A stretch of DNA of 54,652 bases, taken from the NCBI GenBank assembly GCA_021782205.1, contig JAJXVH010000014.1:1-54652 (forward strand), read 5' to 3'. The notes beneath the pieces are model-generated. The model saw only the letters and a list, made by a program, of their open reading frames with translations, ran no database searches and was not told the origin of the DNA. Position numbers and translations under genes: made by a program. Below are positions 53,817-54,652 of the stretch, piece by piece. Within the stretch, counting starts at the first letter, position 1; every line of letters begins with the position of its first letter. This DNA comes from a bacterium. GTDB taxonomy: Bacteria > Elusimicrobiota > Elusimicrobia > UBA1565 > UBA9628.

Positions 53817-54217
53817 TTGCGCACCACCTCCAGCCCCACCTTATGCACCCCGGCCGCGCGGATGTCGTCGAGCAGGGCCGTGACCTCTCCGTAAGGCAAA
53901 GATTTATCGGCGGCCACGGTCACCGGCTGCTCGGGGCTCAGGCGCACCGCCTCGCTCAACTGCTTGATCAACTGGTCTCGCGTCACACCGCGGCCCGACA
54001 ACGTCAGCGCGCGTTTGGCGTCCAGCGCCACGGTCAGCGCGTCGGTGGCGGTGCGGTCGTGGTGCGCGGCGCGCGGCACGTCCACCTTGATGGCGCGGCG
54101 CGCGATCAGCGGGGCCGTGGCCATCATGATGATCAGCACCACCAAGGTCACGTCCACCAGCGGGGTGACGTTGATGCCGGTGATGGGCCCGTCGCCGTCG
54201 TCGGAGGAAGCCTGCAC
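53813..54217 (-). CDS. exbD: ExbD/TolR family biopolymer transport protein
   Basis: A 134-residue protein with one membrane helix that starts INVTPLVDVTLVVLIIMMA; the Asp in LVDVTLV is the proton-carrying residue. The periplasmic part has TVAADKSLPYGEVTALLDDI, normal for the family. The GTG at 54217 is preferred because it puts the helix at the usual distance from the N-terminus; it begins 5 nt after the exbB stop. It works as part of the ExbB-ExbD motor. Confidence 0.9.
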   Translation of the reverse strand: MQASSDDGDGPITGINVTPLVDVTLVVLIIMMATAPLIARRAIKVDVPRAAHHDRTATDALTVALDAKRALTLSGRGVTRDQLIKQLSEAVRLSPEQPVTVAADKSLPYGEVTALLDDIRAAGVHKVGLEVVRK

Positions 54218-54222
54218 GCGGC

Positions 54223-54652
54223 TTATTTCCGGCGCGCTTCGGCGCGCGCGACGTCGCCCAGGCGGCGGCCCAGCGCCTCGGTCTCCGACAGCAGGTCGCG
54301 CGTGCGCTTCTGCAGCGCGTTGAAGGCGAACACGCACGGGATGGCCACCAGCAGCCCCACCGCGGTCGCGACCAGCGCCTCGGACAGGCCCGCCATCACC
54401 ACCTCGGGGCCGGCGCCCGCCTCGGCCAAATCATGGAAGGCCTTGATGACGCCCAGCACCGTGCCGAACAATCCGATGAAGGGCGCGTTGTTGCCGAGCG
54501 TGCCCAGCATGGTCAGGCGGAACTCCAAGCGCCGCCTCTCGTCGGCCAGCGCCGCGGCCAGGTGCGCGGCGGACGGCTCCGGTCCGCGCTCCAGCGCGGC
54601 CAGCGCCTCGCCCAGCGCGCGCGCCGAGGCGCCCGGGTGCGCGTCCAGCGCT
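54223..54652 (-). CDS. exbB: ExbB/TolQ/MotA proton channel protein, 5' part missing
   Basis: The reading frame is open to the window edge, so the N-terminus is not seen. The visible part includes [21 protein letters not shown] and [21 protein letters not shown], the two conserved membrane segments of the family, and ends with a charged helix. About 40 residues upstream of the first of these fit the cytoplasmic domain. It is the first gene of the exbB-exbD-tonB run. Confidence 0.92.
   Translation of the reverse strand, partial: ALDAHPGASARALGEALAALERGPEPSAAHLAAALADERRRLEFRLTMLGTLGNNAPFIGLFGTVLGVIKAFHDLAEAGAGPEVVMAGLSEALVATAVGLLVAIPCVFAFNALQKRTRDLLSETEALGRRLGDVARAEARRK

Noticed and set aside
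54223-54528. A complete ExbB gene starting at 54528
   Set aside because: The codon at 54526-54528 is an internal TTG and the frame continues with sensible sequence to the window edge, so the gene is cut.

Overview
The window is about 54.7 kb of GC-rich bacterial chromosome, densely packed with short intergenic gaps and many ATGA/GTGA stop-start overlaps. Gram-negative-type envelope functions (TonB/ExbB/ExbD, lipoproteins, sugar-nucleotide synthesis, GT-C-like membrane transferases), Ala/Pro-rich N-terminal extensions on secreted proteins, and a bacterial topoisomerase VI A subunit suggest an uncultured Gram-negative lineage. The protein style reminds me of high-GC Elusimicrobiota, but no marker here proves that placement. 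Promoters look sigma70-like (TTGACA, about 17 bp, TAnnnT), and for many genes the -10 element ends only 6-9 nt before the start codon, which predicts leaderless mRNAs.

Layout. 1-2074: PlsC-like acyltransferase and HtrA-like protease. 2034-10068: a 7.8-kb segment bounded by two 100-bp direct repeats (98/100 identical). Each repeat carries the divergent start region shared by the protease gene and a methyltransferase gene, so the insertion separates two formerly adjacent genes and leaves both intact. The segment holds four envelope or secreted genes in two converging pairs: two proteins with propeller-like N-termini followed by CsgG/FlgO-like regions (the second also with HEAT-like repeats), a large protein with bacterial Ig-like domains and a propeller, and a lipoprotein fusing a CsgG/FlgO-like domain to a caspase-like protease. 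It is the best candidate here for an undescribed system.

10034-17625: methyltransferase, a membrane glycosyltransferase with an unusual C-terminal lipid-binding-like domain, then a nucleotidyltransferase / cupin isomerase / phosphohexomutase / nucleotidyltransferase operon consistent with activated hexose (GDP-mannose-type) synthesis, then a GNAT enzyme. 17870-19198: metK with promoter, a two-tier hairpin leader and a strong terminator. 19402-26107: membrane protein, 3-ketoacid CoA-transferase pair, a hypothetical anchored protein, nitrilase-family enzyme, acyl-CoA thioesterase, cold-shock protein, secreted protein. 26117-31906: RmuC, SRPBCC protein, lipoprotein, membrane protein, acyl-CoA dehydrogenase, TPR-like protein. 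31938-33621: tRNA-Thr(UGU), topoisomerase VI subunit A without a B subunit beside it, and a YbjQ-family protein.

33679-43988: NTF2-like lipoprotein, S9 peptidase plus RmlD-like reductase, a small secreted protein, an SPFH protein followed by a divergent NAD-kinase-like protein, a thioredoxin-like protein, GNAT, amidase, single-domain asparaginase and another GT-C-like membrane protein. 44074-45158: a radical-SAM gene whose promoter spacer contains a palindrome matching the CGAAC-N4-GTTCG SOS-box form. 45173-48744: GH3 plus glucoamylase-family (GH144-like) pair suited to beta-glucan breakdown. 48829-51176: a secreted C39-like cysteine peptidase candidate and a small partner. 51211-54652: ABC-F ATPase, then tonB-exbD-exbB, cut by the window edge.
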